Assembly (NCBI RefSeq): GCF_004114935.1
Contig: NZ_CP022221.1
Coordinates: forward strand, 682,001 to 746,000
DNA length: 64,000 nt
Direction of reading: 5' to 3'
DNA from: Bradyrhizobium zhanjiangense
GTDB taxonomy: Bacteria; Pseudomonadota; Alphaproteobacteria; Rhizobiales; Xanthobacteraceae
A model generated the notes under the pieces. It was not told the origin of the DNA, made no database searches, and saw only the letters and a list, made by a program, of their open reading frames with translations. Positions within the stretch are counted from its first letter, which is position 1. Every line of letters starts with the position of its first letter. Positions 16,304 through 24,357 of the stretch are shown piece after piece. The position numbers and the translations under genes are program-made.

Positions 16304-17232
16304 CAGCGTACCCGCGTGCGATCGAGTTCATCGGCGAACATGGTTTTGATCTGGTCGCCATCATGGAGCGAAGAGCCGGCGTCGGCGACGACGATTTCGC
16401 CGACCTCGAGCCCTTCCAGGATTTCCGTCGCGCTGTCGGACGACAGTCCGACCCGCACCTTGCGCGTCTCGACAATATTGCCTTTGACGACTTGCACGGT
16501 GAGATGGTCGATCGCGGTCTTGGGGATCGAGACGCCGCAGCTTCGCTTGGCGTCGATCGAGGCGCGCGCGAATACGCCGACCTTCAGCGAGGGATTGTTG
16601 GTGACGCTGATGCGGACGCGCCCGAGCTGGGTCGTGCGGTCGATTTCGGGCGCAACCAGCCGGACTCGGCCGATCAGATCAGGCGCGTCGTCGCGGCTGA
16701 TGCGCACGGTCGCGCCGGAGCTGAGCTTGGGCATGTGAACCGCCGGGACTTGGGCGTCGAGCTCGATCTCGTTGTTGACGGCGATGCGGAACACCGGGCC
16801 GGCCTGCGGCGAGGCCGGCGCGCCGACGATGGTGCGGACCTCGGTGACGAGGCCCGGCGCGGGCGCCTTCAGCGAGATCGGGCCTTGCGGGCCGGGGCGC
16901 TGCGGCTGGCCCGGGATCTGCGGTGGCGCGGTCAGGCGCGCCAGCTCCTGATTGTCGGTGACAGTGGTGCCTTCGGTGACGAAGAGGTCCGTGACCCGCG
17001 AGCCTTCCTGGTCGGCGACGACCACGGCCTCGCGGCGCGGCACGAAGAAGCCGGTCACCCGCACGAGGTCGGAGAAGCAGGCATTGGTCGACTTCGTCAC
17101 GATGACGAGCGCCTCGCCCGGCGTTTCCTTCGCCTCGGGGCGGCGCCGATGCTCGAACAGATAATAGCCGATGCCGAGCGCGACGACGAACGCCACCGTT
17201 CCGGCCGGCTTGAGATATGCGGAAAGGTTCAT
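16303..17232 (-). CDS. RND periplasmic adaptor (HlyD/MFP family)
   Basis: A 309-residue membrane-fusion protein that links the RND pump to an outer-membrane channel. ATG 17232 follows GGGTGA; a longer reading from 17316 is not supported. Residues ~8-26 form the membrane anchor, followed by the lipoyl-like half motifs (VPRREAVVVADQEGSRV and APAPGLVTEV), a beta-barrel domain (~150-230) and the membrane-proximal domain. The coiled-coil hairpin between lipoyl halves is very short, as in adaptors that lean on long channel proteins. Its stop overlaps the pump start, so the two are co-translated. Confidence 0.9.
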   Translation of the reverse strand: MNLSAYLKPAGTVAFVVALGIGYYLFEHRRRPEAKETPGEALVIVTKSTNACFSDLVRVTGFFVPRREAVVVADQEGSRVTDLFVTEGTTVTDNQELARLTAPPQIPGQPQRPGPQGPISLKAPAPGLVTEVRTIVGAPASPQAGPVFRIAVNNEIELDAQVPAVHMPKLSSGATVRISRDDAPDLIGRVRLVAPEIDRTTQLGRVRISVTNNPSLKVGVFARASIDAKRSCGVSIPKTAIDHLTVQVVKGNIVETRKVRVGLSSDSATEILEGLEVGEIVVADAGSSLHDGDQIKTMFADELDRTRVR

Positions 17233-17299
17233 CGCCGGATCACCCTGGCCTGGCTCACGGCCGTCCGTACGAGGCCTATCGAGAGCGTTTCCCCGAAAT

Positions 17300-17334
17300 A
17301 AAGCGGCGTCCCGCAAGGCTGCGGGACGCGCTTT
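17300..17334 (-). terminator. terminator after the OmpA-like gene
   Basis: A stem of 9 perfect pairs (17306-17314 with 17321-17329), extended by AAAGC/GCTTT, is followed on the minus strand by TTTATTTC. It lies about 55 bases after the OmpA-like gene and before the efflux operon. Confidence 0.65.
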
Positions 17335-17390
17335 GGAAGCGAGACGTTACACCACATCACGACGTGTCACTGCAAAGGATTGCGTCGTGC

Positions 17391-18062
17391 TTACTTCGAT
17401 GCGGTGGTCTTGTTTTCCATGTTGACCACCTGCACGCGGCGGTTGACCTCCGCCATCGGCTGGCTCGGATCCTTCAGCTTGCTCTTGCCATAGCCGACGG
17501 TGACGAGGTCGGTCGCCGAGATGCCGTACTTGTCGACGAGGTAGCGCTTGATCGAATCCGCGCGGCGCTCCGACAGGTCCTGGTTGTAGGCTTCGCCGCC
17601 GGCGGCGTCGGTGTGACCGGCGACCACGAAGGTTGAGCCCTTCAGGTCGGGGCTGGTCAGCGCGCGACCGAGCGCCTGCACCGAAGGCATCGATTTGGTG
17701 CTGATATTGGCGGAGTTGTAGTCGAACGTGATCTCGAGATCGATGTTCGGCTTGTCCTTGGCGACTGAGGCGATTTCCTCGCGCTCGGTCGACGACAGCG
17801 AGCGTGTCGAGCGGCCGCGCACGGACTGGATCAGCTTGGTCTCCGCCGCGTTCGGCGCGGGATCGGCCTGCGGGGCGATCGAGAGGCCGCGGGTCAAAGG
17901 CTTCTTCGGCGGCGGCGCGAGTGCGCGGACGATCTCGTCCTCGGTGACGTTCTTGCTGTTACTTTCGTCGCCCGCGAAGGCGGGCGAAGTCGGCAGCGAC
18001 AGAGCGGCGCCGATGGTGATGATGGACAGGATCGCGGTCAGTCCCTTTGCAGCCAATTTCAT
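17391..18062 (-). CDS. OmpA-family peptidoglycan-binding protein
   Basis: A 223-residue protein with a signal peptide (cleavage near residue 30, AFA) starting at ATG 18062 behind AGGAGGG. The N-terminal half is a Pro/Ala-rich linker. Residues ~105-220 form the OmpA-like domain that binds diaminopimelate in peptidoglycan, with the hallmark GHTDAAGG loop and the LSERRADSIKRYL helix. There is no beta barrel, so it is a periplasmic or lipid-independent wall anchor. It follows the caspase-like gene on the same strand with a 145-base gap, which suggests one transcription unit. Confidence 0.88.
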   Translation of the reverse strand: MKLAAKGLTAILSIITIGAALSLPTSPAFAGDESNSKNVTEDEIVRALAPPPKKPLTRGLSIAPQADPAPNAAETKLIQSVRGRSTRSLSSTEREEIASVAKDKPNIDLEITFDYNSANISTKSMPSVQALGRALTSPDLKGSTFVVAGHTDAAGGEAYNQDLSERRADSIKRYLVDKYGISATDLVTVGYGKSKLKDPSQPMAEVNRRVQVVNMENKTTASK

Positions 18063-18207
18063 AGCAGTCCCTCCTGCGCAGCCAGCTCGCGCATTTCCAA
18101 ATTCCTGCAACAAGCCCTCGGGAAAGGCCCCCTTGCGGCATCCGCCCATTAGTCTTCCTTGGGCTGTTGAAGGTTCGAGGCGTCTGCTGCCTCAACCCAA
18201 AAAAATA

Positions 18208-19740
18208 TCAACGCACTCCGTAGCTTGTGAATTCCTGAACGATGTTTGGATCCATCGCCTTGGCATTGGCGATGTCGAGCGCGCCTTCCTGAGCGGACCC
18301 GTTGCGCTGCTTGGCGAGGCCGCGTCCGTAGAGCGAGGACGTCAGGCGCGGGTTGATCCTCAGGGCCGCGTCGAAATCGGCGATGGCGTTCTTGACCGCT
18401 CCCGATTTCAGATTGACGAGCCCGCGGCTGTCCAGCGCATCGACGAAGTTCGGCCGCAGCCGTAGCGCCTCGTTGCAATCCTTGAGCGCGCCCTGGAGAT
18501 CGCCGACCACGGTGCGAGTCCAGCAGCGGTTGTTCAGTGCCTCGACGTCCTTCGCGTTGATGCGGAGCGTATCGTCGAAATCCTTGATGGCGAGGTTGTA
18601 GGCGCCCTTGCTGGCATAGACCTGGCCACGCCGGTACAGCGCGTTCACGTCGTCCGGATTGGCGGCAATCTTGGCCGTCAGGCTCTTGATCGTGGGGTCG
18701 TCAGCCAGCACGGCGGGGCTCGGTCCGCTGTCCGTGCTCGGCGCGGGACCGGGATCAACCGGCTTCACGGGCGGCGGCGGTGGCGGCAGGGCGGCTTCGA
18801 CCTGCGGCTTCGGCGAGGCGGCCGGTGCGGGCGCAGGGGGAGCGGGAGGAGGTGCAGGAGCCGCAGCCGTGTCGGCCGGCTTCGGGGGCGAAGGCGGCGT
18901 CGGCGGCGCGGGTGGTGCCGGCGGCGGGTTGTTGGCGACCATGGCCGGCGGCGCGGGTGGCGGCGTCGTTGACGGACGCGATCCGCCGGCCCCCGGAATG
19001 AACGAGAAATCTTCGGCCAATGAAGAGGATATCCACGGCACCTGCTCGCCACGCGAGGCGCGGGTGACGCCCATCTTGGTGCGGTTCAGCGTCTCCTCGG
19101 CCATCAGGTCGGGGACGCGGATTTCCTTCAGCAGTTCCTGGACGAACAGGCTGTGCTCGCCACCAGCGTCCGAGACCACAGAGGCCAGTGCGGCCGAATA
19201 CATCACCAGCGTGCCATTCGGCGCGATGACTGGGGTCAGGCCGGCCGAGAAGCTGCGGAACCGGCGCTCGAACGGGTTGCGCCTGGAGGCGTCGATCAGC
19301 GCGATCTTGACGCCCGCGCCGCGGGTATTGAGCTCGCCGAGCACGGTCTCCAGGCTGAAACCATCGCGGCGCACGTCGGATTCGGTCCAGATCTGCGCAT
19401 CGACCGGCAGCATGTAGCTCTGACGCGCGGACTGGATGCCGAAACCGCTGAAGAACACCAGCGCGACCGAGCCCGGCTTGATCTTGCCGTAGAGCTTGTC
19501 GAGGGCGCGGCGCATCCCGTCGCCGGTCAGGTTCTCGCCGATCTCGACGGAAAAGCCGTCGCGCTTGAGCTCGTCGGCGACGTCGCGCGCGTCATTGATC
19601 GGTTCCTTCAGCGGGGCATCCGCATCCGGATATTTGGCGTTGCCGATCACCAGCGCAAAGCGGTCGCCAGCCGCAAGTGACGGGGCAGTCGGAACAAGCG
19701 AGATCAGCAAAGTCAGCAGAAAAAGGAAGCGAATTTTCAT
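18208..19740 (-). CDS. caspase-like protein lacking catalytic His and Cys, with TPRs
   Basis: A 510-residue exported protein. Signal peptide (~1-24), then a caspase/metacaspase p20 fold (~25-250) with the RFALVIGNAKY start and YMLPVDA strand. The catalytic His in the usual GHG motif is Phe (residue 100, GFG), and the catalytic Cys in the usual DACR motif is Ser (residue 152, DASR). It is therefore probably not a protease. A Pro-rich linker (~255-345) leads to three to four TPR units (~360-500) that should bind a partner. Such layouts are annotated as caspase-family proteins in Bradyrhizobium. It probably shares a message with the OmpA-like gene. Confidence 0.87.
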   Translation of the reverse strand: MKIRFLFLLTLLISLVPTAPSLAAGDRFALVIGNAKYPDADAPLKEPINDARDVADELKRDGFSVEIGENLTGDGMRRALDKLYGKIKPGSVALVFFSGFGIQSARQSYMLPVDAQIWTESDVRRDGFSLETVLGELNTRGAGVKIALIDASRRNPFERRFRSFSAGLTPVIAPNGTLVMYSAALASVVSDAGGEHSLFVQELLKEIRVPDLMAEETLNRTKMGVTRASRGEQVPWISSSLAEDFSFIPGAGGSRPSTTPPPAPPAMVANNPPPAPPAPPTPPSPPKPADTAAAPAPPPAPPAPAPAASPKPQVEAALPPPPPPVKPVDPGPAPSTDSGPSPAVLADDPTIKSLTAKIAANPDDVNALYRRGQVYASKGAYNLAIKDFDDTLRINAKDVEALNNRCWTRTVVGDLQGALKDCNEALRLRPNFVDALDSRGLVNLKSGAVKNAIADFDAALRINPRLTSSLYGRGLAKQRNGSAQEGALDIANAKAMDPNIVQEFTSYGVR

Positions 19741-19984
19741 AATCAGCGCGGTCCAGCCAAAAAGGCACCGTTCCCAGCTTGCGCCGCGGCGACCTTAACT
19801 TTCGCTCCATGCATTATCAGACCCGGGATGGGGGGCGTCAACCGCTTGGAGATTCGACTTTATCGCGACGATCGACCGCAAGGCATGGCCGTGCTGCGAG
19901 GGGAATAAAGAGGCTGTCATGGTTGCACCCGATGCGATCTGGCTCGATCCTGTCCGCGGGACGTTAGGGCAGCCAGGGCGACTA

Positions 19985-20006
19985 AAATGTGATTGGTCTC
20001 ACATTG
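19985..20006. promoter_or_regulatory. near-consensus CRP site
   Basis: AAATGTGA, six bases, TCACATTG: the arms match the CRP consensus at 15 of 16 positions and are perfectly symmetric over 7 bp. It lies 112 bases before the lactonase-like gene, in a 377-base divergent region. A weaker inverted repeat, GTCGCAA/TTGCGAC, lies at 20020-20050. Likely target of a Crp-type regulator such as that at 11849. Confidence 0.65.
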
Positions 20007-20117
20007 CGGGACCGCGGTCGTCGCAACCTCAGGTGTTTGACCTTTGCGACGGACAATGGCTTGGTCCGCCGGCTCGTCTCTGGTCCACTCAGAAAAAGCA
20101 AAACAAAGAGCTGCGTC

Positions 20118-20924
20118 ATGGGAAACGTCTATGAGATCTACGCACTGCGCTATGCGACGATGTCGCCGCGCACCCCCCACATGAACTTCCTCGTGCCCGA
20201 CCCGCATGACAGCGCGGCGCAGGACCTCGACTATTTCGTCTGGCTGATCCGAGGGCACGGTCGCGACATCCTGGTCGACACCGGCTTCAACGCCGAGGAG
20301 GCGAGCGCGCGGGCGCGCAAGCTGACGCTCAATCCGGTCGACGCGCTGGAGCGCTTCGGCGTCGCCGCGGCCGCGATTCGCGACGTCATCGTGACGCATC
20401 TGCATTACGACCACGCCGGCAATCTCGATCGCTTCCCGCATGCGCGCTTCCATCTCCAGGAGCGCGAGATGGCCTACGCGACCGGCCGCTGCATGTGCAA
20501 CGGCCTCTTGCGCCATCCGTTCTCGGTCGAGCACGTCACGCAGATGGTGCGCCATGTCTATGGCGAGCGCGTCACCTTCTGTTCCGGCGATGGCGAGGTC
20601 GCGCCCGGCGTCACCGTGCACCGCGTCGGCGGCCATTCCGACGGCTTGCAGGTGGTGAGGGTCGAGACCGCGCGCGGACCGGTGGTGCTGGCGTCCGATG
20701 CCGCGCATTACTACGCCAATCTCCAGCGCAAGAGCCCGTTCCCGATCGTCTACAATGTCGGCGATATGGCGCAAGGCTGGGAGACCATCGAGCGCCTCGC
20801 CGGTCACCCTGATCGATTCATTCCCGGCCATGATCCGATCGTGACGGAAATCTATCCCCGCGCCAGCGACAAGGTCGATGCGTGGGCGCTGCACCTGCCG
20901 CCGTTGAGATCGTTTGCGAAATAG
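20118..20924 (+). CDS. metallo-beta-lactamase-fold lactonase family protein
   Basis: A 268-residue soluble hydrolase of the N-acyl-homoserine-lactonase-like MBL group. The two-metal motif HLHYDH is intact (His94, His96, Asp98, His99). A later His lies in GGHSDGLQ (about 175), the bridging Asp in LASDAAHYY (about 194), and the last His in FIPGHDP (about 237). Relatives open lactones or hydrolyse related esters; the substrate here is unknown. ATG 20118 follows AAAGAG. Its promoter region carries a CRP-type site, which hints at carbon- or cAMP-dependent control. Confidence 0.85.
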   Translation: MGNVYEIYALRYATMSPRTPHMNFLVPDPHDSAAQDLDYFVWLIRGHGRDILVDTGFNAEEASARARKLTLNPVDALERFGVAAAAIRDVIVTHLHYDHAGNLDRFPHARFHLQEREMAYATGRCMCNGLLRHPFSVEHVTQMVRHVYGERVTFCSGDGEVAPGVTVHRVGGHSDGLQVVRVETARGPVVLASDAAHYYANLQRKSPFPIVYNVGDMAQGWETIERLAGHPDRFIPGHDPIVTEIYPRASDKVDAWALHLPPLRSFAK

Positions 20925-20934
20925 CCTGACGCAG

Positions 20935-21060
20935 ACCCTCATCCTGAGGCGCGCGCTCTTGCGCGCGTCTCGAAGGATGAAGGCCGAGATGCAGCTGAGG
21001 GGCCTTCATGGTTCTCGCGGCGATGCGAAGCATCGTCCCGCGAGACGGCGCTTGCGCACC
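20935..21060. repeat. palindromic intergenic repeat
   Basis: Begins CCCTCATCCTGAGG and contains GCGCGCTCTTGCGCGC, CTCGAAGGATGA and several nested inverted repeats. This is the common 'cctcatcctgagg' type found between genes in Bradyrhizobium. It carries no open gene. Confidence 0.6.
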
Positions 21061-21080
21061 TCCGGGATCGAACTAGGGCG

Positions 21081-21151
21081 GCGCCCGGCACGTCAGCAGC
21101 CGGTGCCAGACCGGACGCGGTGGCGACGCGGCCAAATCGACGCGAATGACC
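21081..21151. repeat. 70-bp direct repeat, copy A
   Basis: About 86% identical to 27040-27109, same orientation. Its right end is cut by the IS1182-family element. Read on the minus strand both copies encode DLAASPPRPVW, so the repeat may derive from a coding sequence of another mobile element. Confidence 0.7.
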
Positions 21152-21152
21152 C

Positions 21153-22709
21153 TGGCTGTGTGAAAACGCTGGGCTGCTGTTATGATTCTCCTGTGATTCT
21201 ATGGGGGAATCGATGAGGCGCTTCGTTGAAGAGGCGGATCGTGGGCAGCGGACGCTGTTGCCTGAATGCCTCGATGATTTCATTGACGAGAACAACCCTG
21301 TTCGCGCGATCGACGAGTTTGTCGATGCGCTTGATCTGGCCGAGATGTGCTTCGGCGGAGTTGCGCCGGCGGCGACTGGCCGGCCGTCGTATCACCCCTC
21401 GGTTCTCCTGAAGCTTTACATCTACGGCTATCTGAACCGGGTACAGTCAAGCCGGCGGCTGGAACGAGAGGCTGGACGGAACATCGAGGTGATGTGGCTG
21501 CTGGGTCGGCTTGCTCCTGATCACAAGACGATCGCGGACTTCCGCAAGGACAACAGCGTCGGGCTGCGTAAGGTCTGTGCGCGTTTTGTCGAGCTCTGCC
21601 GCGGGATGGGTCTTCTCACGACGGCGAGCGTCGCCATCGATGGGAGCAAGTTCAAGGCCGTGAACAACCGGGACAGGAACTTCACGCGCGCGAAGGTGGA
21701 GCGGCGGCGTGCTCAGTTGGAGGAGAGCGTCGCGCGCTATTTGAGCCAACTTGACACGGCCGACCGACAGCAGCCGAGCGAGGCGCTGGCGGCGAAGGTG
21801 ACGAGGCTTACCGAGAAGCTGACGAAGCTGAAGGGGGAGATGGGCAAGCTTGCTGCCTATGAGAAGCAGATGCTTGCTTCGCCGGATCAGCAAATCTCCC
21901 TGACCGATCCGGATAGCCGTTCGATGGCAACCAGTGGCCGCGGATCCGGCGTTGTCGGCTACAATGTCCAAGTCGCCGTCGATACCGACAATCACCTGAT
22001 CATCGCGCATGAGGTGACGAACAGCGGCTCAGATCGGGCACAACTTGCCAATATGGCCAGGCAGGCGAAGGCTGTTCTGAAGGCTGAGACGCTCGAGGCC
22101 GTTGCCGATCGCGGCTACTTCAGCAGCCCGGAGATCCTCGCCTGCCACGAGGCCGGCATCACGGTAACTCTGCCTAAGCCGATGACTTCGGGCGCCAAGT
22201 CGGACGGACGCTTCGGTAAGCAGGACTTTGTCTATTTGCCGGAGGAAGACGCCTATCGTTGTCCGGCCGGGGAGCGATTGCCGTATCGCTATACAAACGA
22301 AGAAGCCGACAAGATGCTGCGGCGATACTGGACCAGCGCCTGTAAGAATTGCTCGATCAAACCCCAGTGTACGCCCGGGTCAGAGCGACGGATCACGCGA
22401 TGGGAGCACGAGGATCTGCTCGACGCCGTGCAGCAGCGGCTCGATGCGAACCCGCTCGCTATGCGCCTTCGTCGCGAGACTGTCGAGCACCCGTTCGGCA
22501 CGATGAAGGCACGCATGGGAGCAACGCACTTCCTGACCAAAACCCTCCCAAAGGTAGCCGCCGAGATGGCCCTCTCGGTTCTGGCCTACAATCTGACCCG
22601 AGCAATGAATATCCTCGGGATCAGGCCGCTGATCGCCGCGATCGCGGCCTGAGACCGGACCAGTTTTGGCAAGACTGATGGTCCTGTAAGGCCGTTTTTA
22701 CACGGCCAA
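21153..22709. mobile_element. IS1182-family insertion sequence
   Basis: One transposase gene lies between imperfect terminal inverted repeats: TGGCTGTGTGAAAACG at 21153-21168 against the reverse complement of 22693-22708 (14 of 16 match). GACCC occurs directly outside both ends (21148-21152 and 22710-22714) and may be a target duplication. The element sits exactly at the end of repeat copy A, so it inserted into that sequence. Confidence 0.8.
21213..22652 (+). CDS. IS1182-family transposase
   Basis: A 479-residue DDE transposase that appears intact. ATG 21213 gives the typical MRRFVEEADRG start and has GGGGG upstream; an ATG at 21201 adds four residues. Residues ~45-115 form the N-terminal DUF772-type helical domain (YHPSVLLKLYIYGYL). 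The first catalytic Asp is in VAIDGSKFKAVN (~144), the second in VADRGYFS (~300), and the catalytic Glu in the YRET..EHPFG region (~430). A Cys cluster (CKNC...CTPG, ~383-395) precedes it. Codon use is a little less GC3-biased than in the neighbouring core genes. Confidence 0.93.
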   Translation: MRRFVEEADRGQRTLLPECLDDFIDENNPVRAIDEFVDALDLAEMCFGGVAPAATGRPSYHPSVLLKLYIYGYLNRVQSSRRLEREAGRNIEVMWLLGRLAPDHKTIADFRKDNSVGLRKVCARFVELCRGMGLLTTASVAIDGSKFKAVNNRDRNFTRAKVERRRAQLEESVARYLSQLDTADRQQPSEALAAKVTRLTEKLTKLKGEMGKLAAYEKQMLASPDQQISLTDPDSRSMATSGRGSGVVGYNVQVAVDTDNHLIIAHEVTNSGSDRAQLANMARQAKAVLKAETLEAVADRGYFSSPEILACHEAGITVTLPKPMTSGAKSDGRFGKQDFVYLPEEDAYRCPAGERLPYRYTNEEADKMLRRYWTSACKNCSIKPQCTPGSERRITRWEHEDLLDAVQQRLDANPLAMRLRRETVEHPFGTMKARMGATHFLTKTLPKVAAEMALSVLAYNLTRAMNILGIRPLIAAIAA

Positions 22710-22896
22710 GACCCACAAGAGACATCGATTGCTCGGAGTGCTACATACCAGCCGAGGATGCGGGAACCAGTTGCTTGTGCGGTCACCGATAGCTGCCGAC
22801 GCTTTGAGCCTGTTGCCGTTTCTTGACGCCGGGATTGACAGTCGCGCCTATGACAAGGCGCAGCATCGGCAAAGGCTTTGCGCACGCAAGCCCATT

Positions 22897-22927
22897 GCCC
22901 GGAGGCCTTCCGCCTCCGGGCTTTTTT
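22897..22927 (+). terminator. strong rho-independent terminator
   Basis: A perfect 10-bp stem (GCCCGGAGGC with GCCTCCGGGC, loop CTTCC) is followed by TTTTTT. No plus-strand gene ends nearby apart from the transposase at 22652. The 240 bases before it contain a TTGACA box near 22837 and a second hairpin near 22873, so a short non-coding RNA is possible. Confidence 0.75.
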
Positions 22928-22973
22928 AATTGTCTTGGCGATCGCTAGTTTCAGTGTTCGACGAGACTTGGCG

Positions 22974-23447
22974 CTATTGCGCCTTCATGGTCCCGTTCGC
23001 ATTGAAGTCGTTCTTCCGATCATATCCGGAGTCGTGCAAATTTTTCATATACTGAGCGTGGTCCTTGCTGCTCACACCGCCCGGAGCCATGGCGTAGGAA
23101 TTAGCCGGGTAATAGCCATAGGAATTAGCCGGCCGGAATGGTGCCGTTGCAATCGCGCCTGCGGTATTGACTGCGCCAGCGGCGATCGCTCCGGCCGTTC
23201 CAATCGCGGCGCCGGCTGCATCGGCCGGCCAAAAGCCTGAACGCGCATAACCCGGACCATAATAGCCGTTGTTGTAAGCGCTATAAGCGCGGTTGTTCAT
23301 GGCTTCGCGTTGAGCTGCCCTGGTCGCGCCGTAGGCGGAACCATAGTGAGGCCGGTGGCTATTCCGGTAGCTTTGATGAGTCCATGCCGAAGCGGCAGAA
23401 GTGGAGACAGTGAGGATAGCAAGACCAACAAGAATGGTTTTCTTCAT
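22974..23447 (-). CDS. small exported protein, Tyr/Ala/Gly-rich
   Basis: A 157-residue protein with a clear signal peptide (ATG 23447 after GAGGAG; cleavage near residue 21, ASA). The mature part starts with a Tyr/His/Arg-rich segment (about 25-65), then an Ala/Gly-rich hydrophobic stretch (about 75-105, AAGAAIGTAGAIAAGAV) that might lie along a membrane, and ends in a polar DUF-like tail. No enzyme motif. A possible EcfG-type promoter lies 37 bases upstream, so a stress-induced envelope role is plausible. Confidence 0.75.
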   Translation of the reverse strand: MKKTILVGLAILTVSTSAASAWTHQSYRNSHRPHYGSAYGATRAAQREAMNNRAYSAYNNGYYGPGYARSGFWPADAAGAAIGTAGAIAAGAVNTAGAIATAPFRPANSYGYYPANSYAMAPGGVSSKDHAQYMKNLHDSGYDRKNDFNANGTMKAQ

Positions 23448-23483
23448 GCTCAGCTCCTCTGAAGCGACGCATCATTCGCGCTA

Positions 23484-23508
23484 AACCGCCTCAGAGAGCC
23501 TTCGTTCC
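23484..23508 (-). promoter_or_regulatory. possible EcfG-type promoter
   Basis: On the minus strand GGAAC (23508-23504), 16 bases, then GGTT (23487-23484), ending 37 bases before the start of the exported protein. The -10 has G where C is preferred. Confidence 0.45.
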
Positions 23509-23731
23509 GATGCGCTAAAAAGTTTAGGTCCAGCTTGCTGCGTACTTGATTCTCATGCCGGGTTTTAGGGCCCAAATACTCGGACCCGCCGTTCCCTTGG
23601 CAGGATGACGATTGAGGCTACCTCAGTGTCGGCCTCCTCAGCGCGTCGCCGCGATGTCGCCTACTGGCCCTTTAGCTGACCTTTCGCATGCCTTGAGCGA
23701 ACGTCCGCGAATGCCTCCAAGCCGACATTCG

Positions 23732-24130
23732 TCAGGCAGTGATATCGACAACTTCAAAGGATGGCTCCACTCCAGAGAGCACATCCATGCAGCCCCACCC
23801 GGTGATGAATTCGTACTGTCGAACGGGACGATGAATCTCCTTCCAGGTCTCCGACTGGCTGTCCGCGAAGGTCGAACCCTCCACGCGATAAGCGAAGTGC
23901 CTTGGAACTAACCTCTCGTTTTTCGTAGGCTGTTGCTCCGTACTGAGCGGCATTTCGTCCAAAAGGCGGACTATAGTGGCGCCGTTGAAACGAACGCGAA
24001 GCGCCTGACCCTCAGCGCTCGGAAGAACGAAGTCCGCCGAGAGGCTTTCTGCCTTCCACTTGATCGCGAGCAGGTCGCTCTTATCGCAGTCAAACGTCAC
24101 GCCTGCGTCGATCGGAAAATACTTAGGCAT
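23732..24130 (-). CDS. hypothetical protein
   Basis: A 132-residue protein from ATG 24130 (MPKYFPIDAG). No signal peptide. It is a mixed alpha/beta sequence with alternating hydrophobic strands (VTFDCD, LLAIKWKAE, SADFVLP, ALRVRFNGATIVRLLDEM), which resembles a small beta-barrel or sandwich. A stretch near the end reads YRVEGSTFADSQSETW. No family recognised. It lies in the accessory stretch between the IS1182 element and the GAF-domain kinase and may have been acquired with them. Confidence 0.6.
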   Translation of the reverse strand: MPKYFPIDAGVTFDCDKSDLLAIKWKAESLSADFVLPSAEGQALRVRFNGATIVRLLDEMPLSTEQQPTKNERLVPRHFAYRVEGSTFADSQSETWKEIHRPVRQYEFITGWGCMDVLSGVEPSFEVVDITA

Positions 24131-24357
24131 GGCTTGCTCGGGTGGCACCAATCAGGCAGGGGCGTTCTACCATTTCCCCGCCTGTATGTCTGCTTGGGCC
24201 CGTGGCAGACCTTGTCGCGCAGCCCGCCGACCGTCTGCTTGTGGACCCTTCTCGGACATCAGCCCGGCCCGGTGACATGCGATTCAGGCTATCCCGGCCC
24301 TTCCTGAATGATGGTTTGGACCGATAAGATACCCTTCTTGACCCTTTGGGGGCGGAT

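Noticed and set aside
20933..21200. possible plus-strand 100-codon gene before the IS1182 element
   Set aside because: It consists of the palindromic repeat and repeat copy A; codons are not conserved and there is no ribosome site.
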